DNA from: an uncultured Verrucomicrobiales bacterium | GTDB taxonomy: Bacteria > Verrucomicrobiota > Verrucomicrobiia > Verrucomicrobiales > DEV007 | Length of the DNA: 56,012 nt | Assembly: GCA_937891465.1 (NCBI GenBank) | Contig: CALAHF010000175.1 | Coordinates: 1-56,012 of the forward strand | Reading direction: 5' to 3' | Shown: positions 7,640-16,923 of the stretch, in pieces | Layout: every line of letters begins with the position of its first letter | Position numbering within the stretch: the stretch's first letter is position 1 | Position numbers and translations under genes: made by a program | The notes under the pieces: model-generated | Told to the model about the DNA's origin: nothing | What the model saw: the letters and a program-made list of their open reading frames with translations, nothing else | The model's database searches: none

Positions 7640-10150
7640 TTACTGATTAGGAAGTTGGTTTGTTCCAACCGCCTGATTAACTGGCAAGCCAGACGGATCA
7701 AGAATACGAACGGTTACGAACATGACCATTCCTCTTTTCTTCCTGTCAGTAACCTTTGAGCGAAATGCGCGCCCAATAAGCGGGATATCGCCTAAGAAGG
7801 GAACTTTGTCTTCAATCTCATCGATATCATCCTGAACCAGTCCACCGATTGCAATGGTTTGACTGTCCCAAACGGTGACGTTGGTGTTCTCCTTCACGGC
7901 GTCAAATACTGGCATTAAGATCCGGTTCTCGGTGATTACCACCGCTTCAGGTCCAAGTGCACCAACACCAATTGTCGAAATTGGGGTTCCGTAATTCACA
8001 AATCCTACAAAATCTGAGATCTCTGTCGCTATATTCAGGCTGACGGTCTGATTATCAGGCCCGACAACGGGTTCCACTTCAATTATTTTACCCAGTTCAC
8101 GGGTTTCAAACGCAGTTGGTGTGGCCGGGGTTACAGGGAAGGAATTTCCAACTCCCGTATCAATGCCACCTTGTTGCCCATTGACGTTGGCCTGGACGAT
8201 TCCAACGGAGTTAGGAAGTTCCGGTGGATCGTATTCAGTTGGATAAATGAACTCGCGAATTTGACGAATGCTGGCGCGTTCACCCGGGCGAACTACGACA
8301 CTGGCTTCACAGAGTCGGTCGGTCGCCTTGGATTGATTCAACGCCCTGATAACTGTCTGAAACTGAGGATCAGTGAACACTCCCGAAATGCCGAATACCG
8401 CGGGTGCAGGAGGAACGGGCCGCGTTGGGTCTGTCGGAGCCGCACGAGCGATGACGTCATCAATGGAGAGATTTCCGCGAGTATTGCCACTTCGCAGACC
8501 TGCTGTAATCGGATTTCCACCTATTGGGAGTCCAGTTGATGGATCAACGAATGGGAAGTCACTTGCGTTTCGGTTCTGGCTTGCATTCGATGCCGTTCCT
8601 CCACTGGTAAATAATTTAGGAGTGCTCCCGACGTTTGACGGACCGAGCAACCAATTGAATCCCAGTTCAGTGGCCCCGGAAGTGGAAATTGAGATCATCC
8701 TGAAATCGATTTGGATGATTTTTGGAACCGACTCTCGCGAAGAAGCGACCAGGGCTTCTACAATTTCCAACTGGCTGGGGCGATTGCGAACCGTGAGGAC
8801 ACTGGTTCGTGGGTTAAAACTAGCGGACGATCCGGTATCAAAGTTGACTCCAGACTGCTCTAAAAACTCCTGTGCGGAAAGGCGGGAAACAGGAGTTGCT
8901 CCTCCTCCTGCTGGTGAGGGATCTGCAAAGGGATCATCGGCTACACCTGCACCTGCGCCATCACCACTGCCACTGCTCAGAAAGTCCGGCGGCACCGTGT
9001 AAGTTCGGTTCACCATGGCTTCGTCTTCCGTCGAATTAATTGGAATCAGTGTCACCGCAAATTCATCCACACGATATTTCATGCCCACTTTTTGGCCAAT
9101 GTAGGTCAGGGCTGCTCCGAGTGGGATATTGGATAATTGAATCGTCACAAGGCGTTCGTCTGCGTCCTCCGCTCCGTTCACGATGAAATTCACGCCTCTT
9201 TTTCCAGGATCACGCTCTGATACATCGAGCTCTTGAGATTTTTGGGTCAGGAAAGTTAAGACATCAGCCAGCCTCGCCTCTTGAAATTCCACTCTGGGAA
9301 TATCGAGGTTTTTCAATTTCACCTCAATACTGGCTTTGTTTGACCCCAAAAGCGCGTCTGAGTATTTAAACGAATCAACTCCTTCAGAAAGGTCCACCGG
9401 GACGGGCAAAACCCATCCTTTGGAGACTTCGCCAAGCATTTTTGAACGGGTGTAATCCCTCGATGCGTCATGATACTTCAATCGAAGGCGTTCGACAGTT
9501 TCAAGTCCGCGTCGCGATGCCGAGTTATACGGATCAGTTGCCAAAACTTGATTGAAGAGAGTTTCGGCTTTGTCGTAGTCGCCCAGATCAATGGCCCCTT
9601 GTGCTGTTTTGAGTAACCTTTCCACGTCTGAAACCCGTTTTAGGTGTCCGGGAGTCATTGCACGATTGAAGTGGTCGTCCTTTAGCTTTTTGAGCAATGA
9701 AGAAACTTCACCGCTGATCGCGGTTGGAGGAATGTCGCTCGTTTGACCCGCGGAACGATAAACATTCGTCAAAACGGTCTGTGCTTTCTCATACTCCGCT
9801 TGATCCACCAGCGTTTGCGCATATGCCGCAGATGCACTTTGGTAGCGTTGAAAGTAAGCAAGGCGGCGCTGCTCGGTAGCGGGAACCCCCGGGATTATTT
9901 CGAAAGCCTGTTGGTAGGCCTCCATGGCCTCCTTGTTCATTCCATTGGTTTGGAGCTGGGCGCCTTGTGTTGCAAGGGTATCTGCCTTTTTGACAGTCTC
10001 TTGCATCCGCAGGACCGCACGCGAAGCGACACCTGCGACGCCGCCGCTTTCCGCCTGAGCATCCTGGGCAAACGCAAACGACCCGCTCAACAAAGTGGCG
10101 GTAATTGCGCATGCAGCGATAAAGATGCTGTGGTGACGGTTATTTCGCAT
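7640..10150 (-). CDS. Secretin-family outer-membrane channel with N-terminal TPR region
   Basis: An 836-aa protein. Residues 1-29 are a signal peptide (FAFAQ). Residues 60-225 contain TPR-like helices (EAMEAYQQAFEI, DLGDYDKAETLFNQVLATDP). A secretin N-domain lies around 270-380 (LADVLTFLTQKS, LSNIPLGAALTYIGQKVGM). The secretin core fills the C-terminal third and ends with VWDSQTIAIGGLVQDD and VPFLGDIPLIGRAFRS, the classical VPxLGDIPxxGxLF signature. A Gly/Ser/Asp/Pro-rich loop lies near 395-425. This layout resembles the secretins of Verrucomicrobiota such as those near type IV pilus genes in Akkermansia (family knowledge). It would form a ring in the outer membrane. No pilin or ATPase gene is nearby; instead it follows the TPR and ExbB/ExbD genes, separated by about 240 bp with a 43-bp repeat. 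Confidence 0.9.
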   Translation of the reverse strand: MRNNRHHSIFIAACAITATLLSGSFAFAQDAQAESGGVAGVASRAVLRMQETVKKADTLATQGAQLQTNGMNKEAMEAYQQAFEIIPGVPATEQRRLAYFQRYQSASAAYAQTLVDQAEYEKAQTVLTNVYRSAGQTSDIPPTAISGEVSSLLKKLKDDHFNRAMTPGHLKRVSDVERLLKTAQGAIDLGDYDKAETLFNQVLATDPYNSASRRGLETVERLRLKYHDASRDYTRSKMLGEVSKGWVLPVPVDLSEGVDSFKYSDALLGSNKASIEVKLKNLDIPRVEFQEARLADVLTFLTQKSQELDVSERDPGKRGVNFIVNGAEDADERLVTIQLSNIPLGAALTYIGQKVGMKYRVDEFAVTLIPINSTEDEAMVNRTYTVPPDFLSSGSGDGAGAGVADDPFADPSPAGGGATPVSRLSAQEFLEQSGVNFDTGSSASFNPRTSVLTVRNRPSQLEIVEALVASSRESVPKIIQIDFRMISISTSGATELGFNWLLGPSNVGSTPKLFTSGGTASNASQNRNASDFPFVDPSTGLPIGGNPITAGLRSGNTRGNLSIDDVIARAAPTDPTRPVPPAPAVFGISGVFTDPQFQTVIRALNQSKATDRLCEASVVVRPGERASIRQIREFIYPTEYDPPELPNSVGIVQANVNGQQGGIDTGVGNSFPVTPATPTAFETRELGKIIEVEPVVGPDNQTVSLNIATEISDFVGFVNYGTPISTIGVGALGPEAVVITENRILMPVFDAVKENTNVTVWDSQTIAIGGLVQDDIDEIEDKVPFLGDIPLIGRAFRSKVTDRKKRGMVMFVTVRILDPSGLPVNQAVGTNQLPNQ

Positions 10151-10357
10151 ACCTTAATTATTAATATATGAGTCTCATTGTTGAGACATATTAATGGAAT
10201 GGGCGCTATCCTATCAGTAAACTACCGCGAATGGCAACTCTGATTCCGGCTTTTTTTCCCTGCGATTTAACAGCAGAAAACGTCCGGTAGACGCCTGTTT
10301 GGTCCCCATCAATTCGCGAAAACATTATCACTGACATTCAACGACTTAGCCCTGACG
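10151..10357. other. Intergenic space upstream of the secretin gene
   Basis: About 207 bp with no open frame that looks real. It should carry the secretin promoter on the minus strand; the stretch next to the start (10151-10190) is AT-rich. It ends at the 43-bp repeat at 10358. Confidence 0.5.
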
Positions 10358-10400
10358 CGATTTGGTAGGGTTAGATCGATGAACGGACCCTGTTCATTCG
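10358..10400. repeat. 43-bp repeat, divergent palindromic copy
   Basis: Starts CGATTTGGTAGGGTTAGATC and ends GAACGGACCCTGTTCATTCG, aligning over the full 43 bp with the copy at 16870-16912. It overlaps the 3' end of the TPR/discoidin gene (10394-11824): its last seven bases hold the stop codon and most of the last two codons. A 6-bp hairpin (ATGAAC/GTTCAT on the minus strand) remains. Confidence 0.75.
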
Positions 10401-11824
10401 TCTTTTTCTGGTTTTTCTGCGTCGGCTTCTGCTGCCGGTTTTACTGATTTTCCTGCCGCTTTCTTTTGTTCCTCGAGGACTTTGGCTTCGTTAAGGATGA
10501 ATTCTGTTTTACGAGCCACCTTTTTGTTGTCCCGTTTTTCAAAAATTGTTTCTTTTCGGCCTTCGCTGAAAACCATGATATCGAATCCTTCCAAAATGCC
10601 TTTTGCATTTTTGCCTTCACGACCCCAGACAACGATTTTATCAATAATGGCGGATTCTTTCAGATCCAGTTCCCACCACAGCTTCTGACTGTCTGATTCA
10701 GCAGGGTTGGTCATGGTGTAGCTCTTTCCGTCTGCAGCTCCATCTGTATTTCCATCAATTGCGCGGTCAGGTCCCATTCCGGCTTTTGCGTTGATTTGAG
10801 TGGGCGTTCCTTTACTCGCGATGTTTTTGCCATCGGCAAACACTTCCACTTCAACAAGAGAAAGTGGCTTTCCGAGAAGTTCGATCCGAACAAAGCGACC
10901 GCGGGCGATTTTATTTGTGTTCTTATTTTTACCAGGTCCGCTGATGCCGAGCATTTCGATTTCCTTACTCAAAACAGCAACGATGTCGTCAGGAGCATCG
11001 TCCCAAACTTTCCCATCCCCATACATTCCGGCATACATGTGAATCACCGCGTTCATTTCTTCTTTCCGATCCGGGTATTGCGAAAGAATCGTCACGGCCT
11101 GCTTCATGGCGTCGGCCGAGAGGGAGGGATCAACGCCGGGGTAAGCACCATAGGCCTCACCAAATGCAACTGCTGCCAAAGGCTCGTCACCCATGCGTTT
11201 GTGGACGATCGCCCGAATGTAAGCCAACTCGCCCCTAAGTGGATCGGTCCAATCGAGTTTTTTTGATTCGGCTTCAATCATGTTGAGTGCCCCTTCGTGA
11301 TCATCTGATCCGGCGACTCCCCAACAGGCGACAACACCTCCGATTTTCCGTTCGCTCGATGAAATCTTATCCCACTCGATTTTTGAACGCAGAAGGTTGA
11401 TGTCCTCCGCATTACGGAGGCGGCGATAGCAGTCGATTAACCTCCGTTGTGCGAGATTCGTAAAATTTCCCGGTGCAGGATAATAAGTGGAAGGTCCTTT
11501 GGTGAGTGACAGCTTCTTAAATTTTTCAGCCGCGTCTTTGTAATTCCCCCCGTCGAAATCAGCTATGGCTGCTGCCCATGCCTCGGTAGGAGGAAATTCG
11601 ATGCCGTCAATCTCTTTGAAGGGAAGCTTGGAAACGTTTCCGCCGCCCGCATACCGCCAATTGATGTGATCTCCGCCGAGAGAAACAATCACAACTTCAA
11701 TGAGTTGGCCGTTTTTAAGGGTCACGGGAACCGTTTGCTGCGCATTTGCAGTGGTGCTGCAAAGGCCTGCAATCAGACCAACAAGAGCAAGGAGTGCGCT
11801 GACCGGGATGTTTGGTGTTTTCAC
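10394..11824 (-). CDS. Exported TPR-type protein with discoidin-like C-terminal domain
   Basis: A 476-aa protein with a signal peptide (residues 1-28, TTANAQ). Residues 30-80 form a small beta domain (VPVTLKNGQLIEVVIVSLGGDHINWRY) of the kind seen in PVC proteins that precede TPR units. Helical TPR-like repeats follow to about 290 (FDGGNYKDAAEKFKKL, EDINLLRSKIEW). Residues 305-440 look like an F5/8 type C (discoidin) fold: SLVEVEVFADGKN, GPDRAIDGNTDGA, KLWWELDLKESAIIDKIVVWGR, which usually binds carbohydrate or surface ligands. The tail is Lys/Glu-rich. It sits 31 bp after the 974-aa TPR gene on the same strand and is probably part of the same envelope cluster. Its stop lies inside a 43-bp repeat. 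Confidence 0.82.
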   Translation of the reverse strand: MKTPNIPVSALLALVGLIAGLCSTTANAQQTVPVTLKNGQLIEVVIVSLGGDHINWRYAGGGNVSKLPFKEIDGIEFPPTEAWAAAIADFDGGNYKDAAEKFKKLSLTKGPSTYYPAPGNFTNLAQRRLIDCYRRLRNAEDINLLRSKIEWDKISSSERKIGGVVACWGVAGSDDHEGALNMIEAESKKLDWTDPLRGELAYIRAIVHKRMGDEPLAAVAFGEAYGAYPGVDPSLSADAMKQAVTILSQYPDRKEEMNAVIHMYAGMYGDGKVWDDAPDDIVAVLSKEIEMLGISGPGKNKNTNKIARGRFVRIELLGKPLSLVEVEVFADGKNIASKGTPTQINAKAGMGPDRAIDGNTDGAADGKSYTMTNPAESDSQKLWWELDLKESAIIDKIVVWGREGKNAKGILEGFDIMVFSEGRKETIFEKRDNKKVARKTEFILNEAKVLEEQKKAAGKSVKPAAEADAEKPEKDE

Positions 11825-11855
11825 GTTTTGAAAAGTTTAAATTAAACAGGAGGTC

Positions 11856-14780
11856 TTATTTTGCCGGATTTTTTGCGACGTATTCAGCACGCCACTTTTG
11901 GAAGTTTACATTGGCTTCCACTACACCGGGGTGTTCGAGGTGGCCCATGCGCTTAAGCATGTCCTGGAGCACTTTAAGAGAATCGAGCTCTGAACCCCGA
12001 TCTCTCATGATTTGAGCGGTTCGAAGATAAGCTTGAGTAGACCAGTCCAGATGGCCCGGGAAATTCGCGTAAACATTGACGTATGCTTTGAGGGCTTCCG
12101 CCTGTTTGCCGCGTTTTTCGAGACCATTTGCATAGCCAAAATTCGCTTCAGGGCGAGCAATTCGCCATCCGCCGTTTTCGAGATATTTCTCCCATTCAGC
12201 TTGGGCTTCATCCCATTTTTCCTGCTTTTCGTAAATGCGAGCGATGCCTAGGACGGCTTCTTCAAACATCTTGGGATTGTCGATTTCATTGAGGACCCGG
12301 TTGAATTTTGTGAGAGCCCCTTGCCACGCTTGCGCGGTGTCGGCTTCTGCGTCCATTTTCGCGGTATCAATCAAAGCGTAGGCAATAGCATCACCGATCG
12401 GACGTTCGTTGAGAATGAAATCGTAAACTTTTCGAGCTTCGGCTTTCTTGCCAAGTTCTTTGAGGTTGAAGCGAGCGAGGCGAACCAGAGTGTAGTTGCT
12501 CAGATCGTTTCCATTGCTGTTGTAGAGTGCATTCAGGCGGAAAAATGCCTGCTTGATATCATCTGCAAATCCTTTGGGATCGGAACCTTCCATCGCTTCG
12601 ATTTCTCCCATGATGAGCCAGGCGCGAAGCGCTGGAGGCGGTGGCGTGATCGTTGAAGGAAACGCTTGAAATGCCTTCCGGGTCTCTTCGATCGTGTAAT
12701 TGTCCCCAAGAAAAGAAGCATAGGCACCGAACATTTCGTCCAGTTCCGTAGTGCCTGGATTTGCGCCGAACTCATTTACAAATTGCTCCAAAATCGCTTT
12801 GGCTTCGTCTTTCCGACCAACTTCAGAAAGCGGTTTCACGGCAGCGATATTCACATCAACCTTCCACGAGGTGTCATCGTAATTGGCCTTGAAGTGATCA
12901 AAATATTTTGCGGCGTCCTCCCATTTTTCAGCCCCTGAATTCTCGGTTACCAGTTGTCGGTGGGCGTACCCGGCAACCTCTTTGTCGCCACGTTTTACTT
13001 CTTCCCACATGCGATTGGCTTCGATGTAGCAGGCGACAATTTTATCAAAGTCTTCTTCCTGACCTGACAAAATATCACCTTTCACGTTCCATGAAGCCGG
13101 AACTTCCTCAGCCTGGGGATGTTTTGCCTGAAGCTCGGCAATCCGCGCATAGGCATGGTTGTAATCTTCAAGCACCAAGTGACTTAAACCGGCAAGGTAG
13201 AGTGCTGTTGGTCTGAGCGAGGAATTTGGGAACTCCTCCAAAAATGCATCCAGACTGACGGCTGCTTCCCCCCATTTCTGCAAATTTACTTTGGTCCCGC
13301 CGATGTAAAACATGGCAGGTTCTTTGCGCTGAGGAGCGGGGTAGTTTTTGAGATAGGCCTCGAGTTCAAATTCAGCCTCCTCAAATCTACCCAAATGATA
13401 CAGCGAGCCACCGGTGACAAAATCAGGGATGTCGCGATCTTTGTCGCCAACCGGCATGTCTTCCCTGACGTCGACTGAAATATCATAAGCTTCCTGATAC
13501 TCGGCCTGAAGGAAAATTACCTCTACGAGGACTCGGGCCACGGATCCCTTCAATTCGTGATCGGGGAACTCGTCAAAAAAGCGAAGTCCGTATTTGTATC
13601 CCTCTTTCCAAAGGGAAAGGTTCACCGCCGTGATCACCAGGTTGTGAAGAATGACAGGGCGTTGCTTATGCTGAGGGAATTGTTCAGCAAGTTCCAGATA
13701 TGCGGAGCGAGCTCCTGAAAGACTGCCCATCACGTAATGAGCAGCACCGATACCCAGTAGCATATTGGAAAGCTGGGTGCGTTGGTTATCAATCTCCGGC
13801 TCGAGGTCTTTAATCTGTTTCTTTGTCTCCTCGATGTACTTTGGATTTCGATCTTTTTCTGGTTTCGCTTCTTCTGCCTTTACGCGGCCATCAAGCTCTA
13901 GAATCCGGTCTGAGTAATATTTGCTCACATCTCCCGGGTGAACCATCATACTATACCAAAGCAGGGAGCGAATCGGCTCTTCGTCTTCCATCGATTTCGA
14001 AGCAAGTCCGTGAAAAGCCCGATTGCGTTTGCGATAACGATCAATCACGGATTCCCGATACATCAGATCCCGATACTTATGGATGATGGGTCGGAGTTCT
14101 TCAAACTTCACTTTGATCGACCAGTCATTGGCTAAAATCATGAACAAGGACCGCTTCACTGAATCGGTCACCTTGTCGCCGTCTATAAGGGTAACGAGGA
14201 AATCCTTCCCTTTATCGACTTGATCTGAATTGATGTAACACTGCGCCAAATTGATCTGGCACTGCAGGCGTGGGATATAAGGCTCGAAGGCCTCGGTTTG
14301 CTTCAGGGTTTCATCAAACTTGTCTGCCGCCTCCTTGAATTTTTTCAGTGCCATCAGGGCATTTCCCCACTGGAACATGGCGTTTACCCTGAATCGGTTA
14401 GGCAAGAATGGAGCGTCTTCATTTGCGGCCTTTATTTTATCATTCTTGAACTTCTCAATACACGTCTTGAGAGGCGGAATCGCAGCCGCATACTGCTTGC
14501 TCTTAATGTGGAGCATCCCTTTCAGGTAATAGAAGTGACCAAAGACAGGACCAAAATCAGCCATACCACTCGACCCATAGGTAGAAATTACGTCATCGAC
14601 CGCTTGCAGGCCAATGTCATATTTGCCATTCTCCATCGCACGGACGCCCGTGTCATAAGCGGTCGCGATATCGAGCGCCCCTTCTTGAGCCTGAGAAAAA
14701 GGCTTTGGAATTCCGATGGCGAACAAAATAGACGCCACGAAAAACGAGAGAGTGCGCTGCCTCAATGTCATTTGAATCAT
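11856..14780 (-). CDS. Large exported TPR-repeat protein
   Basis: A 974-aa protein with a signal peptide (residues 1-31, FSQAQ) followed almost entirely by TPR-like helix pairs, for example NGKYDIGLQAVDDVISTYG, LYHLGRFEEAEFELEAYLKNYP and YEKQEKWDEAQAEWEKYLENGG. Such proteins are periplasmic scaffolds; its closest relatives in architecture are the TPR proteins in ExbB/ExbD clusters of PVC bacteria (family knowledge, from memory). The gene lies 24 bp downstream of the vWA gene and 31 bp upstream of the TPR/discoidin gene on the same strand. It has no enzymatic motif. It probably holds the energised inner-membrane complex together with outer-membrane or cargo proteins (inference). Confidence 0.85.
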   Translation of the reverse strand: MIQMTLRQRTLSFFVASILFAIGIPKPFSQAQEGALDIATAYDTGVRAMENGKYDIGLQAVDDVISTYGSSGMADFGPVFGHFYYLKGMLHIKSKQYAAAIPPLKTCIEKFKNDKIKAANEDAPFLPNRFRVNAMFQWGNALMALKKFKEAADKFDETLKQTEAFEPYIPRLQCQINLAQCYINSDQVDKGKDFLVTLIDGDKVTDSVKRSLFMILANDWSIKVKFEELRPIIHKYRDLMYRESVIDRYRKRNRAFHGLASKSMEDEEPIRSLLWYSMMVHPGDVSKYYSDRILELDGRVKAEEAKPEKDRNPKYIEETKKQIKDLEPEIDNQRTQLSNMLLGIGAAHYVMGSLSGARSAYLELAEQFPQHKQRPVILHNLVITAVNLSLWKEGYKYGLRFFDEFPDHELKGSVARVLVEVIFLQAEYQEAYDISVDVREDMPVGDKDRDIPDFVTGGSLYHLGRFEEAEFELEAYLKNYPAPQRKEPAMFYIGGTKVNLQKWGEAAVSLDAFLEEFPNSSLRPTALYLAGLSHLVLEDYNHAYARIAELQAKHPQAEEVPASWNVKGDILSGQEEDFDKIVACYIEANRMWEEVKRGDKEVAGYAHRQLVTENSGAEKWEDAAKYFDHFKANYDDTSWKVDVNIAAVKPLSEVGRKDEAKAILEQFVNEFGANPGTTELDEMFGAYASFLGDNYTIEETRKAFQAFPSTITPPPPALRAWLIMGEIEAMEGSDPKGFADDIKQAFFRLNALYNSNGNDLSNYTLVRLARFNLKELGKKAEARKVYDFILNERPIGDAIAYALIDTAKMDAEADTAQAWQGALTKFNRVLNEIDNPKMFEEAVLGIARIYEKQEKWDEAQAEWEKYLENGGWRIARPEANFGYANGLEKRGKQAEALKAYVNVYANFPGHLDWSTQAYLRTAQIMRDRGSELDSLKVLQDMLKRMGHLEHPGVVEANVNFQKWRAEYVAKNPAK

Positions 14781-14804
14781 TGTGAAGAAAAAGAGTGGGG
14801 AGAA

Positions 14805-15890
14805 TTAAAGTTTTCCGGCAAATTTGCCCGGATCCTTCAAGTACTTTGCTCCGTCGATTGCGTCGCCATCTTTGGTGACGATCATAAATTTTCCGCCCGA
14901 CTTCTCAGCAATCTCGTTGAACTGCGCCGCGCCCTGTTTGGTCTGCATCGCAAACGTATTGATTTTTGCGCTCCCCATTTTCTTGTTGTAGCTCAAAATC
15001 GGGGCAGGAGAATTTCCGCCGGTTCCGTCACTCATGAAGAAGATGGTGTCCGGAGCGGGTTCGATATTCATCGCCGTCTTCAGGGCCAGCCCCCAGTCAG
15101 TTCCGAAGAATTTTTTGATGCCTTTGATGAATTCCATCGTGTGCTTCACATTCAGTTTTGTTGCAGGAAGCCACTTTGATTTAGGCAATCCTGAATCTGG
15201 TCCGTCGAATTCAAAATCACCAGCGCTCTTACCTTTGAACGGGTAACTTTTGTCGCCTGGTCCTGTGACCGAGTAATTCAATCCGCCGCCGCCATTGGTC
15301 AGTCCCCATCCTTTTTCCGCATACAGGCAGCCGCCTGCGAAAAGAATGACGTTGTATTGAACCGTCGCGGGAAGGGCCTTCAACGCTTTTTCCAACTCAC
15401 GGTCACGCAATTCGATCTGTTGACCGGACATTGATGCTGAATGGTCCAACACAAACATGAATCGTTTTCCGGACGTCTTCATTCCGAAAAATGACGCTCC
15501 GGATCCCATTCCGCCACTACCTGCGCCGAATCCGTCGCCGAAATCACCTTCACCCAAACCAAGTGGGCCATCGCTCACGCGGGTAACCTTTGGTGCTACA
15601 ATTCGTGCGGTGGTGTTGGCACGTAGCATTTTCGCAATTGGTGAGGCCGCCGAGGCCGCCGAAGCTTGCTTTACCTGCTTCATCACCGTCTTTTTCTTCA
15701 TCTTCGGCTGCTCTTCAGGGCCGATGGCGACCACCTTGGCAATCAACTCCGGTTCTTCTTCGGTATTAACGACGATTGCGATCAGTGCAAAAATGAGAAG
15801 CAATACGACATGAACAACCACGGCAACCGTGATTGCGACTGTCTTTTTGCTTCCGTTTTTTTCTTCTACGGTAGGGTCTGTGAGAAGCAT
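14805..15890 (-). CDS. TonB-like membrane anchor fused to a von Willebrand factor A domain
   Basis: A 361-aa protein. A short cytoplasmic N-terminus is followed by one membrane helix (about 17-41) carrying a central His27 (VAVVVHVVLLLIFALIAI), like the TonB anchor that contacts ExbB/ExbD. Residues 45-105 are charged and Ala/Lys-rich, a periplasm-spanning linker, then a Gly-rich stretch (108-137). The vWA domain starts at 142: FMFVLDHSASMSG holds the metal-ion-dependent adhesion motif DxSxS (Asp149, Ser151, Ser153), and FFMSDGTGG the later MIDAS Asp. Normal TonB has a small C-terminal beta domain instead. It sits directly after two exbD genes (60 bp), so I infer that proton-motive energy is passed to a vWA domain in the periplasm. 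Confidence 0.85.
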   Translation of the reverse strand: MLLTDPTVEEKNGSKKTVAITVAVVVHVVLLLIFALIAIVVNTEEEPELIAKVVAIGPEEQPKMKKKTVMKQVKQASAASAASPIAKMLRANTTARIVAPKVTRVSDGPLGLGEGDFGDGFGAGSGGMGSGASFFGMKTSGKRFMFVLDHSASMSGQQIELRDRELEKALKALPATVQYNVILFAGGCLYAEKGWGLTNGGGGLNYSVTGPGDKSYPFKGKSAGDFEFDGPDSGLPKSKWLPATKLNVKHTMEFIKGIKKFFGTDWGLALKTAMNIEPAPDTIFFMSDGTGGNSPAPILSYNKKMGSAKINTFAMQTKQGAAQFNEIAEKSGGKFMIVTKDGDAIDGAKYLKDPGKFAGKL

Positions 15891-15950
15891 GATATTTTTG
15901 GGTTATTGGATTTCGGGGGATTGAAAAAGAAAATTCTACTTATTAAGGCG

Positions 15951-16397
15951 TCACTCAGTGAGGCTGATGTTTTTTAATCCTGCTTTTGCGCAGGAATTTA
16001 AGACATCCACAAAACGTTGCTCAGGGGCTTCATCGGAGCAAGCAATCACAACCATCGCTTCAGAACCAGCGAGTTTTGCGGTGCCGGCGTAGCTCGCTAA
16101 GCGATCCGAAAGAGCTTTTAGCTCACGGTCTAGGGGATTCGAAGCCACCACTTCTTCATTTATGGAAATGGTCGAGTCACCCCCGATTTTGATCATCATC
16201 TGATCAACTTTAACCGGTTCACTTTCCACGCTGGCAACTCCCGGAAGGAGCAGGTTCAAATCGAGTTCCTGTTTGGAAAGGGTGGTTGTAACCAAAAAGT
16301 AAATCAATAGCAGGAAGCCGACGTCAATCAGCGGTGACATGCTGAGTTCAGGCTCAGATTCTTCGGCGAATGGATTGCTGGATTTGCGTCGTCCCAT
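15951..16397 (-). CDS. exbD: ExbD/TolR-family proton-channel subunit (second copy)
   Basis: A 148-aa protein with one membrane helix: ELSMSPLIDVGFLLLIYFLVTTTL, whose Asp in PLIDV is the protonatable residue of ExbD/TolR. A periplasmic domain follows with the pattern MMIKIGGDSTISINEEVV and VVIACSDEAPEQRFVDVLNSCAKAG, typical of the family. It is 18 bp downstream of the other exbD gene. Two different ExbD subunits may form a heterodimer in the ExbB ring (inference). Confidence 0.92.
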   Translation of the reverse strand: MGRRKSSNPFAEESEPELSMSPLIDVGFLLLIYFLVTTTLSKQELDLNLLLPGVASVESEPVKVDQMMIKIGGDSTISINEEVVASNPLDRELKALSDRLASYAGTAKLAGSEAMVVIACSDEAPEQRFVDVLNSCAKAGLKNISLTE

Positions 16398-16415
16398 GAA
16401 ATTATAAAATAGAAA

Positions 16416-16841
16416 TTAAGGCCTCACGTAAGTGGAGAAAATGACCTCACTCACTCCGCCGCGGGCTGAAGCTGCGATCACCTCCTTCACCGCCTTGTGC
16501 GGCACACGTTGGTCAGAGCGTAAATGCAGCTTGGTATCTGCGTGCTTGCCCTTCATTTGACTCATTCTCTGTTCGAGTTCATCCAACGTCATAGGATTAC
16601 TATTCACGTCGCCAATCGAACCGTCTTCGTAGACATTTACGATCACCCGGTGAAGAACCAACTTCGCCTTGATACTCGCTGATGCGATCGGGATGACGAT
16701 CTTCGGATCTTTTTTGAAGGTGATCATCGTCGACGCGATCATGAAAAAGATCAGCAACAGGAAAACCAAGTCAATCATGGGAGACATGTCGAGCTTGGGA
16801 TCTGCTGTTCCTATCACGCTTTTGCGAGCTTTTCGGGCCAT
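16416..16841 (-). CDS. exbD: ExbD/TolR-family proton-channel subunit (first copy)
   Basis: A 141-aa protein from the ATG at 16841 (MARKARKSV). The frame is open to 16877, but the 12 extra residues would be read partly from the 43-bp repeat, so I prefer the shorter form. The membrane helix LDMSPMIDLVFLLLIFFMIASTMI carries the conserved Asp. The periplasmic part shows VIVNVYEDGSIGDVNSNPM and LHLRSDQRVPHKAVKEVIAASARGGV, typical of ExbD. It follows exbB and precedes a second, distinct exbD. Confidence 0.92.
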   Translation of the reverse strand: MARKARKSVIGTADPKLDMSPMIDLVFLLLIFFMIASTMITFKKDPKIVIPIASASIKAKLVLHRVIVNVYEDGSIGDVNSNPMTLDELEQRMSQMKGKHADTKLHLRSDQRVPHKAVKEVIAASARGGVSEVIFSTYVRP

Positions 16842-16869
16842 AAATTTTAAAGGGTGATTTTTAGTTCCA

Positions 16870-16912
16870 CGATCCAACAGGGTTTGTTCGATGAACCAAC
16901 CCTATTGATTCG
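16870..16912. repeat. 43-bp repeat between exbB and exbD
   Basis: Left half CGATCCAACAGGGTTTGTTC, spacer GAT, right half GAACCAACCCTATTGATTCG: the halves are inverted repeats with few mismatches. It occupies about half of the 82-bp gap between exbB and the first exbD, so it is transcribed within the operon and could form a large RNA hairpin. Confidence 0.9.
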
Positions 16913-16923
16913 TAATTTTTGTT

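Noticed and set aside
7600-7701. Longer start for the CDGSH protein
   Set aside because: It would overlap the 3' end of the secretin gene by 62 bp and add a hydrophobic, low-quality stretch; the ATG at 7599 gives a typical CDGSH protein.
14298-15179. Long plus-strand frame opposite the TPR and vWA genes
   Set aside because: It is the shadow of two well supported minus-strand genes, spans their junction and has no domain or export signal.
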